Positions 33,318 to 42,104 of a DNA stretch of 64,000 nucleotides are shown here, piece by piece. The translations under genes and the position numbers were made by a program. The stretch lies in the NCBI GenBank assembly GCA_947503285.1, contig CANNDD010000002.1, forward strand, positions 434,001-498,000. The letters run 5' to 3'. This DNA is from an uncultured Croceitalea sp. (lineage in GTDB: Bacteria > Bacteroidota > Bacteroidia > Flavobacteriales > Flavobacteriaceae). The notes below the pieces were generated by a model. It had not been told where the DNA came from. It was given only the letters and a program-made list of their open reading frames with translations, and did no database searches. Within the stretch, counting starts at the first letter, position 1. Every line of letters begins with the position of its first letter.

Positions 33318-34013
33318 AAGCACATTAGCTTTTTTCACATTGTATTTGTTTTGGGCAACAACTCGCTCAAGGCTTTTCTTGGCATTGACCACATCATCCA
33401 ATTTTAAATAAGCCATGGCCAAATACCAATGTGATTTTTGGGTAAGGGTATCCTTGGTTTTTAAATGCGCCTGTAATGCAACAATGGCTTCTCTAGGTCT
33501 GTTCAATTGCAATAAGGCATTGGCTTTATAGAATAGAAAATGGGGGGTATTGGTAGTTTCGTATAATTTTTCGAACAATTCCAACGCCTCCCTATATTCC
33601 CCTTTCTCATAATGTGCAAAAGCTTGGGTCTTTAAATCTTTTTGTTGGGTAGTACGTGTGATGGGGTGAACCACGTTTCGATAGGGTTCAAAATTTTCCG
33701 TATAGAGTATCTGGGTATCGGGAGCACCTTGTCTTGTTGCAAAATAGGTAATGCTGACCACCAGTGCCAAAGAGGCGGCGACCCACCAAATACTTGCCAT
33801 CTTTTTGCCATGGTGTTCCGCTTCAAAACCTGCAACCATTTCACGGGCCATAACGTCATCCTCGGCTTCGGCGACCTTGTTGAGGTCTTCAAGTAGTTTG
33901 ACCTCGGCCTTAAAGGATGGGTCTTCCAATAGCAGCGCATCAAAACGAAGCTGTTCCTCCTTCGAAAGCGACTGTGTCAAGAATTTCGTGATAAGTTGGT
34001 CTTTATCCATCAT
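33300..34013 (-). CDS. Single-pass membrane TPR protein, anti-sigma-like partner of the ECF sigma factor
   Basis: A 237-aa protein. The N-terminal about 70 residues (MMDKDQLITKFLTQSLSKEE) look like a short helical sigma-binding segment without zinc ligands. A membrane helix lies at about 74-92 (MASIWWVAASLALVVSITY). The rest, outside, contains tetratricopeptide repeats (about 125-235; AFAHYEKGEYREALELFEKL). The gene starts 3 bases after the sigma-factor stop, the usual place for a cognate anti-sigma factor. Being membrane-bound with an outer TPR, it could sense or be cut by the TPR-CHAT protease. Anti-sigma function is inferred. Confidence 0.75.
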   Translation of the reverse strand: MMDKDQLITKFLTQSLSKEEQLRFDALLLEDPSFKAEVKLLEDLNKVAEAEDDVMAREMVAGFEAEHHGKKMASIWWVAASLALVVSITYFATRQGAPDTQILYTENFEPYRNVVHPITRTTQQKDLKTQAFAHYEKGEYREALELFEKLYETTNTPHFLFYKANALLQLNRPREAIVALQAHLKTKDTLTQKSHWYLAMAYLKLDDVVNAKKSLERVVAQNKYNVKKANVLLKTLD

Positions 34014-34016
34014 CCG

Positions 34017-34556
34017 TTAGTTCATCATTTGCTTCAGGGTTTTGAGGCATCTGGATTTTTGCGCTTTGACCGTATTCGCATTTCCATATTCAGTTTGTTC
34101 AACGATTTCCTCAATAGTAAGTCCCCTATAATAAAATAAGGTTAACACCAATTGGCATTTTTTACCCAGTTTTACAAAAAAGGTCCGCAACAGCCTTTGC
34201 TCTTTGGTCAATTCTGAACTTGGTTCAATTTCAATCCCTTCCACTGCTTCATTAACCACATGCAATGGGTTTTCCATGGCTATGGTTTTCGATTCCCTTT
34301 TGAGCGCATCAAAGAGCATGTATTTTCCAATACCAAAAAGATAAGACTTTAGGCTGCCCTGCATGTTTTCCAGTTTTCCCTGAATGGCTTTTTTGCGCAA
34401 AGCCAGAAACGCTTCTTGGTACACATCTAAAATAAGGGAATCGTCCGCACCTAGGGACTTTCCAAAATTTAAGAAAGCACCCCGGTAGTTGTTGTACAAG
34501 GCCTTCAGTTTTAGCCTATCATCTGATTTTAAATGCTCGAGTTGCGTTAGGTCCAC
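34017..34556 (-). CDS. ECF sigma-70 family RNA polymerase sigma factor
   Basis: A 179-aa ECF sigma factor: region 2 at about 20-90 (LKALYNNYRGAFLNFG, DVYQEAFLALRKK, SLKSYLFGIGKYM) and region 4 at about 120-175 (LTLFYYRGLTIEEIVEQTEY, NANTVKAQKSRCLKTLKQ). It directs RNA polymerase to a small regulon. It is transcribed with the membrane TPR partner and diverges from the OmpA-led operon across a 79-base gap, so that operon is its most likely target. A GTTAAC palindrome lies at 34580-34585 in the shared promoter region. Confidence 0.92.
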   Translation of the reverse strand: MDLTQLEHLKSDDRLKLKALYNNYRGAFLNFGKSLGADDSLILDVYQEAFLALRKKAIQGKLENMQGSLKSYLFGIGKYMLFDALKRESKTIAMENPLHVVNEAVEGIEIEPSSELTKEQRLLRTFFVKLGKKCQLVLTLFYYRGLTIEEIVEQTEYGNANTVKAQKSRCLKTLKQMMN

Positions 34557-34635
34557 TCAAAAAAATTTTTCAGCCAAATGTTAACCTCTTGTTTCGGGGA
34601 TAAGACTAAAGGTAAATAGAACTAAATAAATAACA

Positions 34636-35991
34636 ATGAAAATACCATGTAATACAAAGATTGTCTGGGTAATCGGCCTCTTTCTAATGATGGCTGCAAA
34701 TGCAAACGCACAGTTTTTAAAAAAACTTAAAAAGCGGGCTGAAGAAAGTGTGAACAGAACCGTAGAACGCAAGGTTGAAGAAAAGACCGAACAGAAGACC
34801 GAACAGGCTATCGATAGTCTTTTTGAAATGGGCAAGGGCAAAAAAAAGGGAAAGAAGAGAAAAGGCACCAAAAACGGTAATGATACAGAAAATGAAATGT
34901 CCATGGACCAAGATATGGATGGTGATGACATGTCAGATACCCCTACGGAAGAGACCTCTTTTGAAGCCTATTCAAAATTTGATTTTACCCCAGGCGAAAC
35001 GATTATTGGTTTTGAAGACTTCTCACAAGATGAGCTAGGGGATCTTCCTGCAAGGTGGAATACGAACACTTCTGCCGAAATAGTGGATCTCAGCACACAA
35101 AATGGAAAATGGATGCGTATTGGTTTGGGCAAAAGCGCCTTTGTAGCAGATTTCATCACTGAAATACCTGAAAATTTTACAATTGAATTTGATGTCATTT
35201 TTGATTTTGAACCAAGTAAATGGGCTTACAGCCGAAGATTGGGCTTTATCCTTTCTGATTTGGAGGACCCTAACTATAGCTTGGACAAAGATCAAGTCGG
35301 GAAAAACTTTTTTAGAATGAACTTAGTGGGCGATATAGGCTCTGAATACTTTAAGGTAACCCCCAATCCGCAACAAAAGGCAAATGCGCGTTTTCCACTT
35401 GAGCAGTTGTCTAAGAACAGCAACCAAAGGGGAATTCCCATGCACGTGTCCATTTGGCGCCAAAAAACACGTGTACGGGTCTATGTAGATGAAAAAAAGG
35501 TATTTGATGTGCCAAGGGCTTTAGAAAAGGGGGTTGTTGCGAGAACCCTTCGATTACAAAGCCATGTATCTGAAGAAAACGAGTACTTCTACATCAATAA
35601 CATTCGCTATGCCGTTGGAAAGCCCGATATGCGTAATAAGCTGCTAACGGAAGGAAAATTGGTTACCTATGGCATAACGTTTGATTCCGGTTCGGCCATA
35701 TTACGACCAGAATCCCACGGTACGCTCAAAAATTTGGCGGCCATTTTGAACGAAAACCCTGAAGTACAAGTGGAAATTGTGGGCCATACCGATGCGGATG
35801 GTGATGCCGATTTCAATATGGACCTCTCCATGATGAGAGCTTCAGCCGTGGCCCATGCGTTGGAAGCGCAATTTGGGGTTTCGCCAAATCAATTGTCTTC
35901 TAGCGGAAAGGGCGAGACCGAATTGTTGGACACGGGTAACTCCCCCGAAAGCAAGGCCAAAAATAGACGGGTGGAATTCATAAAACGCTAA
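34636..35991 (+). CDS. OmpA-family outer-membrane protein
   Basis: A 451-aa exported protein. The signal peptide ends near AANANAQ. Next is a strongly charged coiled region rich in Lys/Glu (about 27-85), then an acidic Met/Asp stretch, a beta-rich domain (about 110-330; ends with YFYINNIRYAVG) resembling a lectin/laminin-G-like fold, and the OmpA peptidoglycan-binding domain (about 345-451; TFDSGSAILRPES and VGHTDADGDADFN). It would link the outer membrane to peptidoglycan while displaying the beta domain. First gene of a tightly spaced four-gene operon divergent from the ECF sigma gene. Confidence 0.85.
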   Translation: MKIPCNTKIVWVIGLFLMMAANANAQFLKKLKKRAEESVNRTVERKVEEKTEQKTEQAIDSLFEMGKGKKKGKKRKGTKNGNDTENEMSMDQDMDGDDMSDTPTEETSFEAYSKFDFTPGETIIGFEDFSQDELGDLPARWNTNTSAEIVDLSTQNGKWMRIGLGKSAFVADFITEIPENFTIEFDVIFDFEPSKWAYSRRLGFILSDLEDPNYSLDKDQVGKNFFRMNLVGDIGSEYFKVTPNPQQKANARFPLEQLSKNSNQRGIPMHVSIWRQKTRVRVYVDEKKVFDVPRALEKGVVARTLRLQSHVSEENEYFYINNIRYAVGKPDMRNKLLTEGKLVTYGITFDSGSAILRPESHGTLKNLAAILNENPEVQVEIVGHTDADGDADFNMDLSMMRASAVAHALEAQFGVSPNQLSSSGKGETELLDTGNSPESKAKNRRVEFIKR

Positions 35992-36003
35992 AAAACAAAC
36001 ATA

Positions 36004-37497
36004 ATGAAAACAGTATACAGTATTGCCTTGGGGCTGCTCATGGTATGGGCCACCTATGGCCAAACCTTTAAAAAAGCAGAAGGAAGTGGAACGGATGTTA
36101 CCATAAGTAAAAAAGGGGAAATCTTCGTAGTGGGCACCTCTAAGCAGATTTTCAAATATGATTTTAAGATTGAGGACTTTAGATTGCACTCTAAAGCCAA
36201 TAGAAGCGCCAAAGCCATTGCAGCAGCCCAAGAAAAGTTTTCTTACCTACTCACCAACGATGGCCGTATGCACATTACATATGCCACCAATGACAGTAGA
36301 ATAGGCGCTATCGGTTCTTTGAAGCTCATAGATATTTATGTAGGGGAGAACAATGCGCTTTGGGGCGTTGATACAAGGGGTGCCGTTAAGCGATATAGTT
36401 CAAGTTGGCAGCCGTTTTCCATAGCGGGGAATAATAACAAAAAGGTATGTGTAAACAATTCGGGCCGGGTTTTTACCCTGAAAAACGACAATACGATTTA
36501 CGAATATTACAATGGTGCGAAAAGGAAACTACCAGGTGCCGCCACCGATATTACGTATGACCATGCCCAAAAGAAATTGTATGTGCTGGGTACCTCAAAG
36601 CGTTTTTTTGTGTGGAACCCAGGGCGTAAAAACTGGGATTTGGTCAAAAACACGCGGAATGACTTCAAAAGCATCGCTGCCCATAACGGCCAGTTGTGGG
36701 GCACTACCACAAGAAATGAAATTTATACCACGGCAAACGTTAAAAAAACGACATCAAATAATTTAGGCAACAAGAAACTGAAAATTACCCTGACCAAGGT
36801 AGAATGCCTTAAAAATGGCGATGGAGGGAACAATGCTGATGACTATTTTCTAGAGTTTTTCACCACATTAAACGTGACAAATAGGAACTTTCCTTTAAGG
36901 GGTAAAGAATATTTAAGACTAGAATCCGAGATTAAAGAATACGGTGAGAATAGAAACCTCTACATTGATTATAGACACCGCCGACAGGAAGGGAAGCTGG
37001 CACACGATTTTACATGGTACCTAGTAGATAAAGAGACAGAACGGATGTTGGCAAAGCGACAACTTCATGTACAACCAAGAAAGTCTATAAATATTAATAA
37101 TAGCGGCTATTTTGAGCTTAAGGGCACTAACACTATCAAAGAAAGTAACTCCCAATTTTATATCGGTGCCACATTGGGTGAAATTACCCATAGAACAACT
37201 TTACAATTGAAAGCACCGGGCTGGGAAATAACCAAGATTATTGGCGAGAAGAAAAAAATCAATCTTCCCTTGGCATTAGACTACTTGTCCAAAACAAAAA
37301 ACAAAGGTGACTTCTCCTTTAGCAGAGCTCCGTACTATCGCATGGGTACAGGCTATGCCGGGCTTACTTTGGATGAAGACGCAGGTGGACATCGCTCCAT
37401 GAGCGGATATTTCTACGGCTTAAGTAGGGAAGATGAAGATGGGACCAAGGTTACACGTGAGGCCAAAGTCCATTTTACCATTGAATTAATAGATTAA
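36004..37497 (+). CDS. Exported tectonin-like propeller protein with shared C-terminal beta domain
   Basis: A 497-aa protein with a signal peptide (to about residue 20, ATYGQTF). The N-terminal half consists of repeats of the tectonin/WD type (GSGTDVTISKKGEIFVVGTS, KLIDIYVGENNALWGVD), a probable six-bladed propeller. The C-terminal about 230 residues (from KLKITLTKVE) form a beta-rich domain also found at the end of the next gene: LKITL, GDG, DDY-LEF, and FTIELID at the end. It begins 12 bases after the OmpA gene, so it is co-transcribed. Tectonin domains bind carbohydrates or lipids in known members; the ligand here is unknown. Confidence 0.75.
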   Translation: MKTVYSIALGLLMVWATYGQTFKKAEGSGTDVTISKKGEIFVVGTSKQIFKYDFKIEDFRLHSKANRSAKAIAAAQEKFSYLLTNDGRMHITYATNDSRIGAIGSLKLIDIYVGENNALWGVDTRGAVKRYSSSWQPFSIAGNNNKKVCVNNSGRVFTLKNDNTIYEYYNGAKRKLPGAATDITYDHAQKKLYVLGTSKRFFVWNPGRKNWDLVKNTRNDFKSIAAHNGQLWGTTTRNEIYTTANVKKTTSNNLGNKKLKITLTKVECLKNGDGGNNADDYFLEFFTTLNVTNRNFPLRGKEYLRLESEIKEYGENRNLYIDYRHRRQEGKLAHDFTWYLVDKETERMLAKRQLHVQPRKSININNSGYFELKGTNTIKESNSQFYIGATLGEITHRTTLQLKAPGWEITKIIGEKKKINLPLALDYLSKTKNKGDFSFSRAPYYRMGTGYAGLTLDEDAGGHRSMSGYFYGLSREDEDGTKVTREAKVHFTIELID

Positions 37498-37508
37498 AAC
37501 CAAGCACA

Positions 37509-38552
37509 ATGAAAACAATATTAAAATCAACAGTATTGGTACTGTTTCTAGTGGGAATTCAAACATATGGCAATGCACAAACCAAATGTAACGACGATGC
37601 CTATGCCGGCCAGGAATGGGCAGGCGAATGGGACACCAATTTCGGGAAATTGATCCTTACCCAAAAAGGGAGTAAAGTAAGCGGAACCTATAAAAACGTG
37701 GGCAAGATAGATGCCTTTTATAACAAGCTGACAGGTAAACTAAAGGGAACCTTTACCAATAATGGCAAAAAGGGCAGTTTTGAGTTCACCTTTACTTCTT
37801 GCGAAGGGTTCTCGGGCAAATGGGGCTGGGGCACAAGCATGGACAAGGGACGTTGGACTGGAAAACGAAAAGGGGTAAATAATCCTGCTGCCCCACTGCA
37901 ACTTAAGATCACGCTCAACGGAATCCGCGCCTTACAGGGCGGGGATGGCAAGGGCAACCCTGATGATTACAGCCTAAATTTCACGCCCGAACTTATCACG
38001 CTCAACAAAAGGCAGACCCTGCGAAACAAGGCGTTTAATTTTAGGAAAAGCTATCACCAGAACAAAACCAAGGGCAACATCCTATTTTCCAGTGGTAGTG
38101 GGCAGATCCATATAGAACCGGATTATCCCCCGACCAGAAAAGACCGGTCTACCAACCCAAAGAAATATGCCAAAATTGAAAACTCTGGGCAGTTCAGAAT
38201 CGCAAGGTCCGATTACGAAAAGTCCAGAATTAAAATGCACATTGAATTTAGCTTGTTGGAAAACACAACGGCCAACATTTTGACCAGGCCCGATGCCCCC
38301 TACTGGCTTATTAAAAACAAAAAGGTCCCCGTGAATATTAAATTGGTATTGGATTATTTGACCGGGCTTAAAACCAAGGGTCAGGTAGAAGCCAGTTTAA
38401 ATGAGTTTTTAGGGGGTAAAAATGTGTTGACTTTTAGCTTATCGGAGCAAAACGGAAAAAGAAAAGCAAAAGGATACATTGTGGTACAGACCACAGAAGA
38501 CAGGCAAACCTATAAAGCTGGAGTACCCTTTACATTAGAATTGGTAAACTAA
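37509..38552 (+). CDS. Exported beta protein sharing its C-terminal domain with the preceding gene
   Basis: A 347-aa protein; the signal peptide ends near GNAQTKC. Residues 30-125 have the pattern QEWAGEWDTNFGKLILTQKG then SKVSGTY and FSGKWGWG, a WxGxW lipocalin- or avidin-like beta barrel typical of many uncharacterised bacterial proteins. From about residue 132 (LQLKITLNGIRALQGGDG) to the C-terminus (FTLELVN) it is paralogous to the C-terminal domain of the tectonin-like protein. So one domain has been combined with two different N-terminal modules. Function unknown. Confidence 0.7.
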   Translation: MKTILKSTVLVLFLVGIQTYGNAQTKCNDDAYAGQEWAGEWDTNFGKLILTQKGSKVSGTYKNVGKIDAFYNKLTGKLKGTFTNNGKKGSFEFTFTSCEGFSGKWGWGTSMDKGRWTGKRKGVNNPAAPLQLKITLNGIRALQGGDGKGNPDDYSLNFTPELITLNKRQTLRNKAFNFRKSYHQNKTKGNILFSSGSGQIHIEPDYPPTRKDRSTNPKKYAKIENSGQFRIARSDYEKSRIKMHIEFSLLENTTANILTRPDAPYWLIKNKKVPVNIKLVLDYLTGLKTKGQVEASLNEFLGGKNVLTFSLSEQNGKRKAKGYIVVQTTEDRQTYKAGVPFTLELVN

Positions 38553-38563
38553 AAAATCAAGGT

Positions 38564-39325
38564 ATGAGAACTACATTTATTTTTTTAAAATTTATGGCCT
38601 GTTTCATTTTTGTAAGCCAAACACAGGCCCAGTCCGCAGAAGGGGAAACTATCCCTAACCATCAAAATCAACCTTTACCTCCACAGAAAGAGGGAAAGGA
38701 TAAAGAAGTCTGGTATGCCTATAGCATGAGCGGTGATTTAATGAGTTGTACCGTCTATGATGATAAGATGGTCTTCAATTCCTTAGTGGGCTCCGAAAAC
38801 GAAAAAGGCATTTCTGTGGTCATTTTGGAAAAACGCCTTGACAGCCTGCATTTGGTGATTCGCAACGATAAGAAAACACCCCCTTATGCTGTGATGTCCT
38901 TGCGAAAAAATGGCGAAGTGCTAAAAATGGCACCGGTACTTACAGGAACCTCGATTTCGGATGTAGAAAAACGATTTAAAGAAGGGCTGATGCCAAGTTG
39001 GATATCATTAACGGAGCAGGATTGGTATACCAAAGAAAAAATTGCAATGATGGAAAAAGCCCCGGGTCTAGATGAACTAAAGCGGGAAGATTTATTGACA
39101 TCTTTAAGATGGCGAGATCAACTCTCAGAAAAACTACAACAATATTTAGAGGAAAAAGGTGCAGAACGCCCTTTTATGATCTATCGCTTTGTAGAGGCTT
39201 ATCGGAATCAAAAATTAGTGGAATTGGGATACAATCCATACAAGCGTGTACCTTACAACCTTCACAAACAGTTTGAAAACGATGAAGAGATTATGAGGCT
39301 GCTGACCGAAGAAATTAAGTTTTAA
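38564..39325 (+). CDS. Exported protein of unknown function, last gene of the OmpA operon
   Basis: A 253-aa protein with a signal peptide (about residue 24, TQAQSAEG). I do not recognise a domain. The middle is beta-rich (LDSLHLVIRNDKKTPPYAVM), the C-terminal half helical and charged (SEKLQQYLEEKGAER). It begins 11 bases after the preceding stop, in line with the other genes, so it belongs to the operon with OmpA and the two beta proteins. Probably a periplasmic partner; no more can be said. Confidence 0.65.
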   Translation: MRTTFIFLKFMACFIFVSQTQAQSAEGETIPNHQNQPLPPQKEGKDKEVWYAYSMSGDLMSCTVYDDKMVFNSLVGSENEKGISVVILEKRLDSLHLVIRNDKKTPPYAVMSLRKNGEVLKMAPVLTGTSISDVEKRFKEGLMPSWISLTEQDWYTKEKIAMMEKAPGLDELKREDLLTSLRWRDQLSEKLQQYLEEKGAERPFMIYRFVEAYRNQKLVELGYNPYKRVPYNLHKQFENDEEIMRLLTEEIKF

Positions 39326-39619
39326 TAGACGATTTTCCTTTTTTTGACCAAAAGCAATCCATATCCTCAATGGTTGGGGTCAAATGACTATTTAAAAATC
39401 GATTTCGTTTATCTTTCATTAATTCAGGTACCATCTTGAATGATTTTTGAAAGAAGGCGCTTTATCAAGTTTCGACACCTATTTTTAATTGACCATACCA
39501 TTATGAAGTTTCTATTTTCTTAGATTTAGGGTCAACAAAATAGAGAATGGAAGTCGTAAAAACTATTCTGTATTGTTTTGATCGTATTACCGACGAATGC
39601 TATACACAAAGGTTCTATT
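39326..39619. other. Intergenic region with no clear feature
   Basis: Nothing convincing seen on either strand. It contains the promoter of the HAD gene and the end of the OmpA operon, but no strong terminator hairpin. Confidence 0.4.
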
Positions 39620-40345
39620 ATGATTAAAGCAGTGATTTTTGATTTAGACGGTACGCTCATTCAAACAGAGGTTTTAAAGGCCAATTCTTATGCCCTTGCC
39701 ATCAACCAATTGACCAATGGGGAGGTTGATGAAGATAAGGTGCTTGATATTTTCAATGAGTTTGTGGGCCTGTCTAGACAAGAAGTTGTAGAAGGTCTAT
39801 CGAAGAGCTTTAGCAAGCCATTGCAGAAACATTTGAATATTGATGGAATAGGCCTGATTGGGAAAACCCTTATTGAAAAAAGACTTCACATATATCGAAA
39901 TATACTAGATGATACACAATTGCTGTCCAAACATTTTTGCTCCTTTACCCTTGGTCTTTTCAGTAGATTATATCAAGATGGTTTTACCGTGGCCTTAGCG
40001 ACAATGTCGCATTTGCCCGAAGCTAAAAAAGTAACCGAGACAATGGGCATTTATGATAAATTCAATTTTGTGTTGACCAGGGACGATGTGGAAAATGGTA
40101 AACCAGAACCCGATATCTATCTCAAAGCGAAAAACAAGCTGGGGCTAGAAGCTAATGAATGTTTGGTAATAGAAGATTCAGTCAATGGGATCAAGGCCGC
40201 GCAAAATGCAGAAATGCCGGTTTTTGCGGTTACCAACGTAATAACCCGAAAGTCGGTTCATGAAGGCAAGCTTCTTGAACCTCATTTTATTATAGATGAT
40301 TTAGACCAACTGCAGAACAGGGTTTACAGTTACATTACAGCTTAA
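39620..40345 (+). CDS. HAD-superfamily phosphatase
   Basis: About 241 aa from the ATG at 39620 (MIKAVIFDLDGTLIQTE), better than an earlier in-frame codon because the family begins with this motif. Motif I is DLDGT with nucleophile D8, motif II is ATMS, motif III is NGKPEPDIY, and motif IV is IEDSVNG. The helical cap lies between residues 15 and 95, the phosphoglycolate phosphatase/beta-phosphoglucomutase subgroup. Substrate unknown; sugar phosphate or glycolate phosphate are usual. Single gene. Confidence 0.85.
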   Translation: MIKAVIFDLDGTLIQTEVLKANSYALAINQLTNGEVDEDKVLDIFNEFVGLSRQEVVEGLSKSFSKPLQKHLNIDGIGLIGKTLIEKRLHIYRNILDDTQLLSKHFCSFTLGLFSRLYQDGFTVALATMSHLPEAKKVTETMGIYDKFNFVLTRDDVENGKPEPDIYLKAKNKLGLEANECLVIEDSVNGIKAAQNAEMPVFAVTNVITRKSVHEGKLLEPHFIIDDLDQLQNRVYSYITA

Positions 40346-40414
40346 AACCGAAGGTCTAGAAAGGTCTTGTAAAAACCATTACGACAATTACGTTTTTACC
40401 GGCTGATGGACCCA

Positions 40415-40945
40415 TTAAAAATCCTCATAGGTAAATCGTTGACCACCTACAGAGGCATCGGCCATTAAACCGGCCTTGGGCAGGGCAAATACCGCTACGC
40501 CATCTTTATATTTTGCATTTACCGAAACACCGGATTTTACGGCAACGGCAGATGCCTCGGCGCTAAACTGCATGTCACCTTCTTTAAATCGGTCTAGGTC
40601 TACTTCGGTCTCAAAGAAAATGACCTCAATAATGGCCTGACCACCGGCCTGTAAGCCAAAATTAAGCTTCTTTAAACCTGCCATGCCGATAGCTTCGCCA
40701 TCTTTATATACAATACCCCTACCCGATGCACCGCCTATGAATAAACCACCTTTTCCCACATTCGGAAAAATGACATATCCCGCAGAATCATCAAAAAATT
40801 GTTGCAAGCCTTGATCTGAATCCAAAAGTGTCTTTTGCGCTTTTTGGGCATCCAATATCAATTGTCTTTGTTTTTTGGATTGCGCGAAGGTAGCCGTGGT
40901 ACTTATCAAAGTAAGAGCAGCTATTAAAAAGGTTATTTTTTTCAT
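40415..40945 (-). CDS. SYLF (YSC84-like) lipid-binding protein
   Basis: A 176-aa exported protein: a signal peptide to about residue 20 (TLISTTATFAQ) is followed by the SYLF domain, characterised by DSAGYVIFPNVGKGGLFIGG and a glycine-rich beta region (GRGIVYKDGEAIGMAG) to the C-terminal QRFTYEDF. SYLF/YSC84 domains bind phosphoinositides in eukaryotes; bacterial members are periplasmic or outer-membrane-associated proteins of unclear role. Single gene with its own promoter region. Confidence 0.88.
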   Translation of the reverse strand: MKKITFLIAALTLISTTATFAQSKKQRQLILDAQKAQKTLLDSDQGLQQFFDDSAGYVIFPNVGKGGLFIGGASGRGIVYKDGEAIGMAGLKKLNFGLQAGGQAIIEVIFFETEVDLDRFKEGDMQFSAEASAVAVKSGVSVNAKYKDGVAVFALPKAGLMADASVGGQRFTYEDF

Positions 40946-41219
40946 TATCGTAAAATTTTTATGTGAATGACGAGGTTTTCAGGTCTTTTTACTCATATTT
41001 TGCTACAAGCAATGGATTGATTTTCATTGAAATAACCAAAAACAAACCTTTTCAAGTAGTTATATTGACCTTATGTGATATAAGTCTACTTTAACTATGG
41101 ATACTTACATTTTGAAAAGTTGGTGTAAAAAGCTTCCACCCATAGTGAGTGTTAGGTTATGATGTTCGAAGAAGGGGATTCTTTTGTCGAAATGTGAATA
41201 ACCGAACAATCTTAAAGGC

Positions 41220-41396
41220 CTAAAGCTTTGCCAAGCTATGATCTAAATCAGGTAGTGCTTTTAACACGACATCGGTAACTTCTTGCTGAATCTCAGTAGC
41301 ATATGCATCATATATAACAATACTTAGCAAGAGCAAACTAGCGGTCAAACAGAAAGTAAGTATACGGGCAGAAAGCAGTTTTTCAGAAGTGTTCAT
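41220..41396 (-). CDS. Possible 58-aa single-pass membrane protein
   Basis: From the ATG at 41396 the product starts MNTSEKLLSARIL and has one helix (about 9-30) and an amphipathic tail (EVTDVVLKALPDLDH). No family recognised. The frame is open further upstream to 41432, but this start is more natural. Being short and isolated it is uncertain. Confidence 0.4.
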   Translation of the reverse strand: MNTSEKLLSARILTFCLTASLLLLSIVIYDAYATEIQQEVTDVVLKALPDLDHSLAKL

Positions 41397-41507
41397 TGCT
41401 GGTTGGTTATTAAAGTTGCTGAAAGATAGCACAATCAGTTCAAATTAACAAATCATTAACATGCATAAATAGCAGTTAACCAGCCTTTTATATTTTAAGG
41501 GTACTAT

Positions 41508-41738
41508 TCACGCATTATGAGATCCGTCACAATAGGGCGGGTTGCCGGTCTTTTTGCAAGTACACAAATAGGCCTCATTGGTTTCTTCTGCGGTGAAAAC
41601 CATTGAAGGGGTGGCATTATGTGCCCTATGCGAACCATCACAAAAAGGTTGGTCTGAGCTGTGGCTACAGGTACACCAAGCATATCTTTTACCCTTCTCT
41701 AAATCTACCCGAATAGGGCTATGACTTTTCTTTTCCAT
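41508..41738 (-). CDS. CDGSH iron-sulfur domain protein
   Basis: A 76-aa protein from the ATG at 41738. It carries two CDGSH-type clusters: C22, C24, C33, H37 (WCTCSHSSDQPFCDGSH) and C59, C61, C70, H74 (CTCKKTGNPPYCDGSH), so two redox-active 2Fe-2S centres per chain, each with three Cys and one His. Bacterial members are small soluble redox proteins whose partners are mostly unknown. Start chosen to remove an unconvincing 11-residue extension. Confidence 0.9.
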   Translation of the reverse strand: MEKKSHSPIRVDLEKGKRYAWCTCSHSSDQPFCDGSHRAHNATPSMVFTAEETNEAYLCTCKKTGNPPYCDGSHNA

Positions 41739-42104
41739 AATCTGGATTAAACAGTCCCTAAAAGTAACCAAAAGCCTTTCTTGAACCTATCTAAATAAGA
41801 TGGTCAAAGCACTATACGTAACCCGGGTGTAGAAGAAATGGCAATACCCCACTTCCCTTCTTAATTTCTGAGTACCGATGAACAAGTGTAATCTTGGCAA
41901 AAAGGCAAGATATAGGTCAATCCATCAATGGAAAAAGTTACAGCTCCCTATCCCAAGCGTAGGGTTGGGGGTGTCAATCTGTAAAAATAACAATGGGGTT
42001 GTAGGGACCCATTACCTTAAAAAATTACAAAAATAGTGATGTCCTTTTTTGCTCGAAGTTGTTCGTTGCAGCTATCTTTACAATTTAGAAATAAAACCAA
42101 AAGA
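41739..42104. other. Intergenic region between CDGSH and peptidase genes
   Basis: No gene supported. Two short stems, CCCTA/TAGGG (near 41945-41965) and AATGGG/CCCATT (near 41990-42013), may be incidental. Confidence 0.4.
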
